NCBI RefSeq assembly: GCF_901000735.1
Contig: NC_081543.1
Location: 36,948,590 to 37,012,589 of the forward strand
Direction of reading: 5' to 3'
DNA length: 64,000 nucleotides
Source of the DNA: Corylus avellana
Lineage: Eukaryota > Streptophyta > Magnoliopsida > Fagales > Betulaceae
Shown: one piece after another, positions 1-11,600 of the stretch
How positions within the stretch are numbered: position 1 is the stretch's first letter
How the letters are laid out: each line of letters starts with the position of its first letter
Notes under the pieces: model-generated
Told to the model about the DNA's origin: nothing
Seen by the model: only the letters and a program-made list of their open reading frames with translations
The model's database searches: none
Made by a program: the position numbers and the translations under genes

Positions 1-796
1 GCCAGTGTGTCACCATGTACACTTGTCATTTGATATTTGACTTCAGGATGACAAATTTTCTACTCATAAATTTCAAAGAGTTTGTTTGGGAATGTTTCGA
101 GAAATAGAGCTTTTAAATCTAAAAAGTGTTTTTTTTTTTTTTTTTTTTTAGTAGTAAAAATGCCAAATAAGTACTCTTTATTGAAAGACCAGCTTTTTGT
201 TGGGTGTACAGCACGTGTAAAAGCGATACATAAAAATTACGATTTTAACAAGTGTGATTTTAAAAATTACATTTTTGAAATCGCTATTTTTTTAAATTGT
301 AAAGGCGTTTGGTAAAACATGTAATTTTTTTTTTTATCAAATATTTATTATGCAAAATCGTAGCCTATTTATAAAAATTGTTTGTTTTTTTTTTTTTTCT
401 ATTTTAGATTAAGCATTTTTAAATCACATTACCAAACATTTTATGATATCTTAATTATTTTTGTAAAATCGAAATCTAAATCTCAAACTTACGTACGGCA
501 ACAAAGTGCTGGAGCAACAAAACCGCGGTAAAGAAATAATTTGTTTAACAAATGTCTCGACGCAACAGATCTAAAGTTCGTTGATATAGGAAGTATTCCT
601 AACTGTTGTGGCAGTATTACTCGCCGCTATAACGTAAGGAGAAGTTGCCTTTAACCATCAGAGCCACCCTCGGACCCCCAATTTTTCAGCCAAAAATCAA
701 TTTCTGCGCGCGCACGCACGCACACCCCTCTGACTTCTGTGCTCGTACTGAAACTGTTCCTCTTTTGCTTCAAATCCCTAAGAAGGAGAAGAAAGG
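1..796. other. Upstream region of VPS22, no gene seen
   Basis: No supportable gene. Roughly 75-500 is very rich in A and T, with long T runs and short inverted pieces (for example TTTGGTAAAACATG near 309 against TTACCAAACATTTTATG near 430), so it may be a decayed foldback element. From about 640 the base composition becomes more mixed, with an alternating CG/CA stretch at 706-725. This part is the likely promoter and 5' UTR of the gene starting at 797. No TATA box could be assigned with confidence. Confidence 0.5.
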
Positions 797-3700
797 ATGA
801 GAAGAAGACCTGGAATTGGAGGCTTACAAAACGCCGCTGCGGCTAGGGTGGGTTTGTGTTTTTTTTTTTTTGTTTGAAAAAAAAAAAACATTCTTTGTGT
901 AACTATAATCACCGTTTTGAGGTGGGTTGGATTTTTTTTTTAAATTTTTTTTATTTGCACATGAATGAAATTAGAATGCAATTGAATCTGCAGGATCAGT
1001 ATCGTATGCTGGGTGAAAATGTAGCCAAGATTAGAACCGATATGATGAAGGAACAGCTCGCCACGTTTCGATCCCAGCTCGAAGAATTCGCTCGCAAACA
1101 CAAGGTCCCAACTTTTGATATTCCTCCAAAATTAGCTTCTTGTTCACTGAATTTATCGAAAGTCGAAGTATTTCTGTAGTTTTTTTTTGTAAGTTTCTGC
1201 AATTTGAAATTCGTTGATTTGAGTGGCTTGGGAGGTTGTGGTCGACTGGTTGCGTTGTTTGAGGGGTTTGAATCGACGTTTGTAATTTGTAATATAAGCT
1301 GGTGTTTGTTTGTTTGTTTGCTTTTAAGGATTTAAAGTTTGAGTCTGTACAATACTGTTAATGTGGTGCAGAATGATATAAGGAAGAACCCGGCATTCAG
1401 ATCGCAGTTCCATGAAATGTGTGCAAAAGTAGGAGTGGATCCCTTGGCCTCCAACAAGGGCTTCTGGGCGGAGCTCTTGGGGATCGGTGACTTCTACTAT
1501 GAACTTGGTTGGTTTCGGTTTCTTTATCTTATGATAAAAATGTTCAAATGTCTCATATGTTGTTAATTTACATTCATGGAGCTATCATATTAGGTGTTTC
1601 CAAAGTGTTTTAGATGAATGCTTAATCAATGGGCTAGGAGTGAGTGAGGGAGAGGAAGCCTATGTGCCCCTTTTTATTGCATACTGAGAAATTGATGATG
1701 AACATATTGAGAGACAGATGCAAATATAACCATTTTTTCCTAGGCTGGAAAATAGATGATGATTTTGTGCTATTTGTAATTCTGGGCTATAATCAGTACT
1801 TGGATTTTATCAATTGAATTGCAATATTCTTGGTGTCTGCCAAAGTTAAGTCTCCTTTGCAGTTTATGTTTACCTTAATCTTTAGTTCATTCTTACTTGT
1901 TGAAACTAGGAGTTGTAATGTTTTGTGGACCCTTGTACATGCAATAACTCATGCATTTGAGAATATTTTCCCATATGATAAGATTCCCTGTTAGGTTCAC
2001 TGTTGATGTCCTAGTTGTTCCTTATAACTAAAAAGTTTACATGTCTATATTTTTATAAAATAGAATACTAAATAGTTAGCTACTTGGCTAGACAGGAGTA
2101 CAAATTGTTGATATTTGCTTGGCAACAAGACCCCACAATGGAGGCTTGATAAACCTGCAGGAACTCTGCAATCTGCTTCGTCAGAGACGGAAAAGTGACC
2201 GTGAAGCTGTTTCTGAGGATGATTGCCTGCGTGCTATAAGTAAGCTGAAGGTATTATGGTCTCACCTATCACATTTATTTTGGTGGATAATCTACGCTTC
2301 ATTTGAAGTTAGACAAATTTAATGGTAGACTTACTTTCTTGCTGTGCCTGCTAGAACTTTGGGTGGCTTTGCTTAAATACTTACAATTGTACCAGCATTT
2401 GTCCTAGGGTTTGAGCTGCTAGTATGCCTTTTAGCCCTGGTGGTTCCAGAGGCAAATTATATTTTGTTTTTGAGTATTAGTGACTTTTGAGCTTATTGTT
2501 GCATTCTAAAGGTAATCAAGAGTTCTGTATTGTAACTGGGATTTTTTCCCCCTCTGAATTGGCATGCTTATTCATTGTGTAATGGTATTAATATTAACAT
2601 CCAGTTCATGAATTCCAGGTAATGGGTAGTGGTTTCGAGGTGATTTCAGTTGGGAAGAAAAAGCTTGTTCGGTCTGTTCCAACTGAGTTGAACAAAGACC
2701 ATAATGAAATTTTAGAGCTGGCTCAGGTTACTAGCATTTTCTATTTTCTTTTTCCATCAAACTTAGAAGCATGCTTGATTAATATGATTACTTTTTCTCA
2801 ATTCTGGTCTCTTGGGAATTAATTAGAAATTTGGATGCATTTTTTCCGGGATATAAAGGTCTATTATTACCTTACTTTAGATGTGCAGTGCTGGATTGAT
2901 AGAAGAGGAAGAATTTTCTTTTTTGAATAACTAATTGGCGAAGAGGAAGAATTTCAAAGTGTTACTGTTCCGAGATGTGGGACAAGCTTGTATGCAAAAT
3001 AAAATGTGGACACCTAGCTGGTTGAGGTTTTAAAGTCTTCTGTCAGGATCCTGAAATGAGTTTCTTGCAAAATGAACCTATTCTCTGACATGTTTTAGCA
3101 ACTTATCTTAAGGTCTCCCCACCAAGAGCTCCCTGGTGACAGGATCAGACATGAAAAAAAGGTAGAAACAAAAAGCAATACAAGAATAAAATAGAAGCTA
3201 AATTCTGGAAAGTGGCTTGGAAGTTGGAAGATGTAACTCCTAATGCCGAAGTAATTGATAGAAATGAAGAGGAAGTTGAAGACTATGATGGGAAGCTATT
3301 ATACAATAATAACAGATTAACATTTTTTTGTGGTAGCAATTAATGATCAATCCCTAAAGACGTGGGTTGCACAAAATTTTCACTCTGCATTTATCATAAA
3401 TCTACTTCTTATTTCAATTTCTTTCTAATTAAGCTATTTGACAATTCAAATGGAAACACAGATCATAACAGTTTGGTTTTTTTTTTTTTTTTCGTTTCTT
3501 TTCCTTCATTTTTTTTTTCCTGTGTTGCCCATTCATGTCAGTTTGAACAATCAGCCGTGAATTTATCTTGTCTGGTTTATGTCATTTCTTTGAGTTGAGG
3601 AAAATGATTCTTTAAAATGGTGTTTCCTTTCATGTTCTCTTAGGCTCAAGGCTTTGTGACTGTTGATGAAGTAGAGAGGCGGCTATCTTGGACCTCCGGT

Positions 3701-3933
3701 CGTGCTATTGATGCCCTTGATACTTTACTAGATGTATGTTTTGCTATCAATGACCTATCTATTCCTCTCTATTTCCTTCCCTGCATATGTATATTTGGAT
3801 CACTGAGGCTCAGAAACTATGTTGGTTTATGCAGGAAGGTCTTGCAATGATCGACGACGGCCACAAAGATGGTAGACGCCGGTATTGGTTTCCCTGTGTA
3901 TCTTCCATCTCAACTTCAGTAGCTGATACATGA
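797..3933 (+). CDS. VPS22: ESCRT-II subunit VPS22 (SNF8/EAP30 family)
   Basis: Seven exons: 797-847, 994-1104, 1372-1507, 2096-2250, 2619-2726, 3644-3733 and 3835-3933. All have GT..AG introns and consistent phase, giving 249 residues. The start is fixed by the family N terminus [11 protein letters not shown] at 797. Residues 18-54 form a charged helix ([17 protein letters not shown]), followed by [20 protein letters not shown] and [13 protein letters not shown], then winged-helix segments with [14 protein letters not shown] and a C terminus with RRYWFPCVS. These are hallmarks of the EAP30/Vps36 family. By family knowledge, ESCRT-II acts on endosomes in sorting ubiquitinated membrane proteins into multivesicular bodies. 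The protein has full family length and no lesion. It converges on the FAD4-type gene downstream. Confidence 0.96.
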
Positions 3934-4732
3934 ACTAGAGGTTTTCAAATTAAAGGCAGTTCGATGTTTCTCGGGCAACGACCCAAAGATAAAGGAGGAA
4001 ACTCTTCTATGCGTTATTATTTTCTTTGTAATACTAGTTGGTCCAATTGAAAGAATGATCTTTTACCCCATCTCTCTATCTCTCTCCCCATGTGCACACG
4101 TACCTCTCTTAGCCTCTTCTAAGAGAGGTAACTAGATAGATGTATACAGGCTTGTTTTGAAATTCATGTATCTCTCTCCCCATTGTGTTAAAATTCAGGT
4201 TGTGATTGTGCTTAACATCTCTGTTGCGCCAATTTTCCTAAATTCATCTATCTCTCTCCCCATTGCGTTTTTAGCTTTAAATGACAGTTGAACCAAAACA
4301 AGTCACCATTTACCTATTGAACGGCTCGACTTCTCCTGAATCTAATCCCAGTTTGGTCTTTCTGTAAAACTCAACGCAATATCAATTGGTCTGTGCATAA
4401 CTTTGTTAGATAGACCGGCTCTACATACTGATTTTAGTAGAAGCATTTTCACTTCTTTCCTACACCCGTCGTTGTGGCGACTGTAAGTGATATTGATCTC
4501 ATTTGGTTAGCTTTCTCCCCCTTCCTTTTTTGTTTGTTTGTTTGTGTATCCAAACAACATTATCGCTGAACAGAAATCTTATATATATATACCTTGAATA
4601 ATTTGCAAATGTATATATCCAATAAACGAGTATCTTGCATTGCAAATTTGCAATTACATGAATTCACAAACCATGAATCATAAATTCTCGTAAGAAAACT
4701 AGACCATGTAAAAGAAGAAGAGAAAAGAAAAG
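3934..4732. other. 3' spacer between convergent VPS22 and FAD4-type genes
   Basis: About 800 bases hold the 3' UTRs of the two convergent genes. The phrase TATCTCTCTCCCCAT recurs three times (near 4078, 4170 and 4250), suggesting small local duplications. A short TA run lies near 4580. No other gene was seen. Confidence 0.5.
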
Positions 4733-5635
4733 TCAGTGGGCTGTAATTTGAGAAGGGGTCTGAGTCTCTTCGATCCAGTCGGAGTTGGGGTCACTCCAAG
4801 ACCGGGGTCGCACTCCTAGCTTAAAGAACAACACCATCTCCAATGCCTCAAAAGCCTTTTGCTTATCCAAATGCTCATTCCACACACCACTCACAATGCA
4901 GTAGTTATTGTCATAAGGTGGACGATGGTGAGCAGCATGCTGTGAACGCGACACAAGAAGTCCGGCATCTTGCAGAGCCGCCACGAGCGGCGGAAGCCGG
5001 CTTTTTGTTGTATGAGCCCAAGCATGAAATTGCTGGCTGAACATAATGCAACCGGAGCACACAGCAACGAACCCATGAAAAACAGGGTCATTGAAAACAA
5101 GGTCTAATGGGAGCACTGTGAAGGTAACGGCGCGAGCAAGGGCGTGCAAGTTGTTTGCAAATTGGCGCCTGGTGATTGTCCATGGCCACTTATGGTGACC
5201 TTGGAAAGCCTCTATTTGGGAGCCAAAGAGTGGAGTTGAGGCATTGCCATAGTTGTCAATGCCCCAATGGTAGACTCCAGACCCAAGGTCGGCTAAAATG
5301 TAGCCAACCACGCCTGCTAAAATGGGCTCGAGCCACATGTGTGATTCGGCTGCACCTGTTGTTGCCTTTGCTAGAGAGATGAGCACCGTGGTGCACCCAC
5401 TTGCTACCCATGCACGATGAGACCATGTTGATGCCAATGTTGAGTCGTTAAGAATGGGGCGTTCGATGACTAAACGATCAGGGCCGGATCGAGGCTCCGT
5501 GGTAGTGGTATTGGTAGTAGCAGTGGTGGTGGTGGTGGCTGCGCAATACACACGTGTGGGGAGGAACGGAGAGTGGCACGTGCGAACATGGTGCCGGGAG
5601 CTTAAAGGGTATTTATGTTGAGCCAAGATAGACAT
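4733..5635 (-). CDS. FAD4: Plastid fatty acid desaturase 4 (FAD4/TMEM189 lipid desaturase family)
   Basis: Single exon, 300 residues, ATG at 5635. The first 32 residues are basic and rich in Ser/His, like a chloroplast transit peptide, followed by a nearly pure Thr tract (34-46). Hydrophobic segments lie at about 79-115 and 170-200. Histidines occur in the family pattern: DLGSGVYHWGIDN (H123), QGHHKWPWT (H147, H148), QFHAWAHTTKS (H204, H208) and QHAAHHRPPYDNNYC (H233, H236, H237). By family knowledge, FAD4 makes the trans-delta-3 double bond in palmitate at sn-2 of plastid phosphatidylglycerol. Its position beside VPS22 and the next gene matches the Arabidopsis FAD4 neighbourhood as I recall it, favouring FAD4 over its FAD4-like paralogues. 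No introns, as in FAD4. Confidence 0.92.
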   Translation of the reverse strand: MSILAQHKYPLSSRHHVRTCHSPFLPTRVYCAATTTTTATTNTTTTEPRSGPDRLVIERPILNDSTLASTWSHRAWVASGCTTVLISLAKATTGAAESHMWLEPILAGVVGYILADLGSGVYHWGIDNYGNASTPLFGSQIEAFQGHHKWPWTITRRQFANNLHALARAVTFTVLPLDLVFNDPVFHGFVAVCSGCIMFSQQFHAWAHTTKSRLPPLVAALQDAGLLVSRSQHAAHHRPPYDNNYCIVSGVWNEHLDKQKAFEALEMVLFFKLGVRPRSWSDPNSDWIEETQTPSQITAH

Positions 5636-6176
5636 TGGAAGTGCTCAAGAGAAACCAGTTCGATCTGATGCCTAATGAGGGAGAGTGACTATATGGTGGG
5701 TTTGTGGAGAGAAATGGAGAGAGGGTTATGATGTGGTGGGTATAGGGGATGCGTGGGACTATGGAAGTCTCTTAAGTGCATGGTGGTGAATTTGTTTACG
5801 TTATCTTTGAAGACTTTGAAAAGAAGACGCATGAGCGGTTCCTTTTGATCAGTTTGGCAGCAAAATGACACTGGGCAACCCTTGTGGTCCATTTAACATT
5901 TGCATTGTGTTGCGTCCTTGGTGTTGTTTTGAGCCGTTGGATTAGTTTTTGTTCATGACGATGGAATGCTAGAAAACTAAAAGCAAGTAGTGATTGGATG
6001 GTAGTTCATGAGCAAGTTGAGGTATATTCGGGTCCTAAAAGCATCTATAGCTTTCAACACCTTTTTTGTTTTTTGTTGTTTTGGTTTTTTTAATGAGTAT
6101 TTTTTGTTTTAAATTATTTGTCTTTGAGAACAGAAAACGAGGAACAACAAACAAACATTATATGCTAGAAGAATAA
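5636..6176. other. Upstream region of the FAD4-type gene
   Basis: No further gene seen. The part up to about 5950 has mixed composition and should hold the FAD4 promoter. Beyond that the sequence becomes AT-rich and leads into the MITE at 6186. Confidence 0.4.
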
Positions 6177-6185
6177 TACTAAATA

Positions 6186-6741
6186 GGGAAAAATATAAAA
6201 AAGTCTTATAAATTATCAGTTGTTTGCAATATAGTCTTTTAATGTTTAAAATGTACTAAAGTAGCTCCCAAACTACTAAAATGTATCAAAAAGGCCACTT
6301 AATTTTTTATAGTCTTAGAATATCCTTATTCTTTTAACAAATAAAACAATAAAATAATTGTAAAAAACAAAAACCAAAAAATTAGTGAAAAATACAATAA
6401 AAAAAAAAAACAATGGGGGAATAAATACAAAAAAGAAAAAAAGTTTTTGGAATAAATAAATAATTAGTCGTTGTAGTTAGCCTAAATACCAAATTGCTTC
6501 ATGTCGTATTAAAGTAAAATCAATGGGCGAATAAAAACAAATTTTTAACAGAATTTGACTCAATGGACTAAATTGTTTTTTTTTTTTTGGAATATCTCAA
6601 GAACCGTACCTTTGATTTTACTTTAATATGACATGAATAGTTACAGTAGTTGACCTAAATTAGTCATTGTAGTTGGTCTAAATTATTTATTTATTCCAAA
6701 AAACTTTTTTTTTTTTTTTTTGTATTTTTAAAAATTTGTTT

Positions 6742-6776
<35 letters not shown>

Positions 6777-6931
6777 TTATTTTATTTGTTAAAAGAATAT
6801 GGATATTATATATATATAAGTGGCATTTTTTATACATTTTGATAGTTTTGGAGCTACTTTAGTATCTTTTTAACATTGAGAGCTTTATTGCAAATAGTTG
6901 ATAGTTTGGGGGGCTTTTTTATATTTTTCCC
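6186..6931. mobile_element. Non-autonomous Mutator-like MITE with 9-bp target duplication
   Basis: The left end GGGAAAAATATAAAAAAG (6186) is the reverse complement of the right end around 6914-6931. The match continues inward for more than 100 bases (for example TACTAAAGTAGCTCC on the left against GGAGCTACTTTAGTA on the right). The element is flanked by the 9-base direct repeat TACTAAATA at 6177-6185 and 6932-6940. Nine-base target duplications with long terminal inverted repeats are typical of Mutator-like elements. The 0.75-kb interior is AT-rich and has no coding sequence, so this is a non-autonomous element. Confidence 0.82.
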
Positions 6932-7382
6932 TACTAAATACTACACTTTCATTTCCCTACGTTGATTTGGTAGTAGAAATCATCCGCCTTGATTTTTTTT
7001 TTTCTTTTTGTCCAATGTTGATTTAAAGGCTAATNNNNNNNNNNNNNNNNNNNNTTTTTTTTTTTTTTTTTTTTTTACAATTTTTTTATTATTTGTTAAA
7101 AGAATATGGATATTATAAGAATAAAAAAAAAAAAAAAGTGGCTTTTTTGATACATTTTGGTAGTTTTGGGGCTACTTTAATACCTTTTGAACATTGCAGA
7201 ACTATATTGCAAATAACTAATAGTTTGTGGGGCTTTTTTTATATTTTTCCCTTCTAAATACTATACTTTCATTTCCCTAATTTGATTTGGCAGTAGAAAT
7301 CACCTGTCCTTGATTTTTTTAATCATTTGTCCTTATTATTATTTTTTTAATCTTTTTGTCAAATGCTGATTTAAAGGTTAAT
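6770..7382. repeat. Direct repeat of the MITE right arm and flank, split by the gap
   Basis: Sequence from about 6770 to 7034 (MITE right arm, target site, outside flank) recurs at about 7077-7382, diverged by roughly one base in eight. The second copy also contains the flank TTCTAAATACTATACTTTCATTTCCCTA, so the copied unit included genomic flank. It is therefore a segmental copy and not a second transposition. Both copies end in GATTTAAAGG(C/T)TAAT. Confidence 0.75.
7035..7054. other. Assembly gap (20 N)
   Basis: Twenty N between two copies of the same sequence, next to a long T run. The true length is unknown. Confidence 0.99.
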
Positions 7383-8640
7383 GAGTACCATCATATCAGT
7401 CTAATAAAATAGTAGTCAGATAAAGAAATGTAGTATGTAGCATTACTATTATTATACAAATCAAATTGTCATAATCTAATTTTCGTGTAATGTAAATTAT
7501 GTAATTCTAAAACACAGTGTACATCTTTCCATGTCGGTGTATAGTACAATCATACACTGGAATTTAGTAAATTTCCAACGTATAAGCAGTTGAAAACAAA
7601 AGGTTGCTGTCTTCTTAATAAGAGCAAAACAACTATTTTTCCCTACCACCCTTCAACATCTTTCCAATCGCTTGAGGTTTTTTTTTTTTGGGAGGATGGC
7701 CCCTGTTCCCTTGTATATTTGAGTTTTTTTATTTTTTATTTTTATTTTTAAAACAATTTGTTATTGACTTTAGAGGGTTTATATAACAATTTTATTATAA
7801 TGTTATAGGACTGTCATTGAATTAGAACTTGTTAAAAAATAAAATAAAATTAAGAGCTAATTTTTACTATTATATCATCACAATTGTATGACAATTTAAT
7901 AAATAATATTACTCTTTATTATAAAAAGAGAAATAGTACTATATAGCATTTCTCTTATAATTAAAATGAAAGGAATGCTAAATTACCATGCAATAAATAG
8001 TAAATAAATCCTCTATTCATGAAGGGTAAATACTACGTACACAATACATCTCATACTATCATATGTAAATAAGTTCAGTCACCTTTCCATTTTAATACCA
8101 AATGTTAACGATTGGTGTAACTTACAACGCGATAGTAATTAGACGGGGATAAGTGCCACATTTTAAAGCTTAGCCATTTAAGTGCCAAAATGTTAAAAAG
8201 AAAAGAAAAAAAAAAAGAAAAAGCATGCATCCATATTTACCCAACTTTGTATAAGACAAAAATCTACCAACATAAACTAGGACTTTGCAATACACGGATC
8301 ATAGAATACCGTACAATGTTAAGCTTAATATATAGAAGATCCAAACAAGTTTGCATCAAAAAGGATTTAAAAAGAACAAAACGGTGTCGCTTTGTAGAGA
8401 ACAAATTCCCATGCGTCCAGGAACATTGACTGCAAATCGCATGCTAAGAAAGAGAAAAGTTTTCCTTTGGTAATTGAATGTCTAGGTGTAAAAATAAAAC
8501 ACAAATCCCAAATACATTTCCATGGAGGAGAGATAGAGGAGATAGGGAAAGTTGAAAGAATTCAATTCATTTACTCCAATCCTCTGACTCTCTGGAAAAA
8601 TATATTTCCTATTCTAACTCTCTTTCTTTTCTACACCACC
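7383..8640. other. AT-rich spacer and upstream region of the 14-kb gene
   Basis: Very AT-rich with no supportable ORF. Reading frames that run into 8641 have no in-frame ATG before it that matches anything recognisable. The last 150 bases hold purine-rich and CT-rich stretches, as in plant 5' UTRs. Confidence 0.4.
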
Positions 8641-11600
8641 ATGGCTCCTTCACCATCTTTGCTTTCCATTTTCTTCTTATTCTTCATGATCACAGTTGCT
8701 TCCTTCTCTAAACTTCGACATGCAGTGAAACTGCCATTTCACCCTTGGGATGTGCTCCCTCTGCTGCCCAGACAGGCCGCGTGGCCTATCCTCAACTCGC
8801 TTAACAGCCCGGTGGACCTTCTGCCCAGCTTCGTGGGCGCTGCCTCGTCCCCGAACGACACTTTGGAGTGGAAAGGCGCGTGCTTTTACAAGAACAGGGC
8901 TTGGATGGAGTTCCACAACAAGAGTGGCACTGAATTTGGCGGTGGTACCCTTCACATCAAGGTCTGGAATTTGAGCTTGTTTTCTTTGGCTTTTAGCTGG
9001 TTTTGTTGGATTCTGGAGTATTGGGTATCTGGGTATTGTAGTAGGATTTTGCTGGTGACTGGAATTGAACTTGGATTTTTGGGTTTATTTTGCTTGTTTT
9101 GTTTGAGTTTAGTTGGTTTTGTTGTAATTTGGAGTATTGGATCAAGCTCTTCAATTGAATTGCTTTTTATTGGATTGTTCTGCTTGTTTTCTTTGGGTTT
9201 AGTTGTTTTTGCTGGATTTTGGAGTATTGGGTATCTGGGTGTTGTAGTTGAATTGAAATGGTGTCTGGAATTGAACATAGTTTATGGGTTTATTTTTCTT
9301 GTTTTGTTTGAGTTTAGTTGGTTTTATTATAATTTGGATTATTGAGAATCTGGGTATTGTAGTTGCATTTATTGGTGTCTGGATTTGAACTTAGTTTTAT
9401 GTGTTTGTTTTGCTTGTTTTGTTTGAGTTCAGTTGGTTATGTGTAATTTGGAGTATGGGGTATCTGGGTATTGGATTTATTGAACTTCTATAGCTGAATT
9501 CGGTGGTGGAGCCATTCACTTCAAGTTCTGGGATGAACTAATTTAGGTTGTTTTTGCATGGTTTCTCTGAATTTAGCTGGTTTTAGTGAAACTCGGAATT
9601 TTGGGTATCTGGGTATTGTAGTTGTTGAACTTTCTTGCTGGTCTGGAGCTGAGATTCTTTGGCTGTTACTTTGATGGGCAAGACTGAGAGATTGTGGTCT
9701 GGAAGATACTTGATTAGAGTTATAATTTGTTTTACAATTCAGTTGTACTTGGTTTATATTTTGGTTATGTTTCCGGGTTTAATTGAAAATAAAGAATATT
9801 GCAGTATTTGATCATAAGTATTCCTGAGTTCTTTCATATTCGTAGGTTGTTAGAAGGCTGGTGGTCCAAGACATACCTACCTACCTTGACTAGGTTAAGT
9901 TCTTACGTATTTGTTAATTGTCTGCAATTGGTTGAAGATTTTCAGGATAAATCCCAAATATGGATTGTTGTTCTACCTTTATTCTTTTTTGTTGATGTTG
10001 TTTATACACTGGAGCATTGATTTCTTGGTGTCAAGTATTAAACTTTGCTGTACAAATTCGAATCATTCATGGTTTCTTTTGATAGCTTGTTTGTGGATTT
10101 GGCACCTTTCTCTCGAAGTTTTGCTCTGTTACTTTTTTGTTTACGTTTTTTGTTTAGTCTACCTGGTTTCTTGGATGCCTTAATGATGTAGGACAAACAA
10201 TGTTCACAAAAATCACACAGCAAACGTAGGGCAAAGAGAGGAGAAAGGAGCTAAAAGAAGAGGGAAATGAATTCCACATAATTTTTATTCTATCAACGTC
10301 TGCCTCCATTGGAGTACAAAAGACAAATAAACGAATGACTAAACCAACACCATTTATTGACTTACCCAATATATTTAGGACAACTCCCATTTATTGACTT
10401 TTTTGTCTTTTGTACTTCAATTCCCTCATTCCTTTTGACTTAGAAGAACATATGGAATTCGATGATTCTCCCACCTCCAAGAGAGGTAGGGCAACTCCCG
10501 ACCGAAAAGGAGGAGGGGGATCACGAGACAAACCCGTCAAAACCTGTGCAAAGGAGCAAAACCAACGAAAATAGAGAAAGAGCAACGGCTACATCCACCC
10601 CATTTATTGACTTACCTAATATAATTTAGGACAGCATCCATTTATTGAATTGCCTAAAATAATTTAGGACAATCTCCTATTTATTGAATTACCAAAACAA
10701 TCTAGGGAAACACTTAATACCACTGACTCTTGAAAATTAAATAAAATGAATTCATTGATTAATGATTGGAACTTCCTGGAAATTTCATCTCTCTGTAGTG
10801 GCCATAGTTCTTGCCATGTGTTGTTGACCTAATTGAATATCTAGATCATTTTTTACAGGATTGGTTTTGATGCTGCTCATTGCTTAATGATTATGCTGTG
10901 GAGTGCTGTATTCAAACAAAGTAGTTTCTCTTTTAATAAACTGTTAAGAATTATCTATGTGCCTGTCCAGGTTAGCAATGCTCACAGTTGGACATGTATG
11001 GATCTTTATGTCTTTGCAACTCCATACCGTGTGACATGGGATTACTATTTGCTATCTCGGGAACATACATTTGAGTTTAAACAGTGGGAAGGGAAAGCTG
11101 AGTATGAATATGTAAGTCACCACTTTGAGTTATTGAAGAGTCACTACTTGTTCTATTTTGTTTTGAAGCTTGACTTTTGTGTTAGATGTGGTTTTTTCTT
11201 TCTATTAAAACAGGTGAAAAACAGGGGAGTTTCGATTTTCCTAATGCAAGCAGGCATGCTGGGAACTCTTCAAGCATTATGGGATGTCTTCCCCTTATTT
11301 ACAAACACGGGATGGGGTGAGAACTCTAATATAGGATTTCTTGAGAAGCACATGGGAGCTACCTTTGTACAACGCCCTCAGCCCTGGGTAACAAACATCA
11401 GTGTTGATGATATTCACTCTGGAGATTTCCTTGCGATATCCAAAATCCGTGGCCGATGGGGTGGTTTTGAGACTCTGGAGAAGTGGGTCAGTGGAGCATA
11501 TGCTGGTCATACTGCTGTTTGCTTAAAAGATTCTGAAGGAAAGTTATGGGTTGGTGAATCAGGGCATGAAAATGAAAAGGTAAAACAATGAAAAGCTGCT

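Noticed and set aside
6770..7382. Second independent insertion of the same MITE
   Set aside because: The second copy also contains the outside flank of the first, so it arose by segmental duplication.
8467..9345. A 292-codon reading frame over the start of the 14-kb gene
   Set aside because: It starts at a TTG and runs through the donor at 8962 into a stop-free minisatellite in intron 1. Only codons from 8641 to 8961 are exon.
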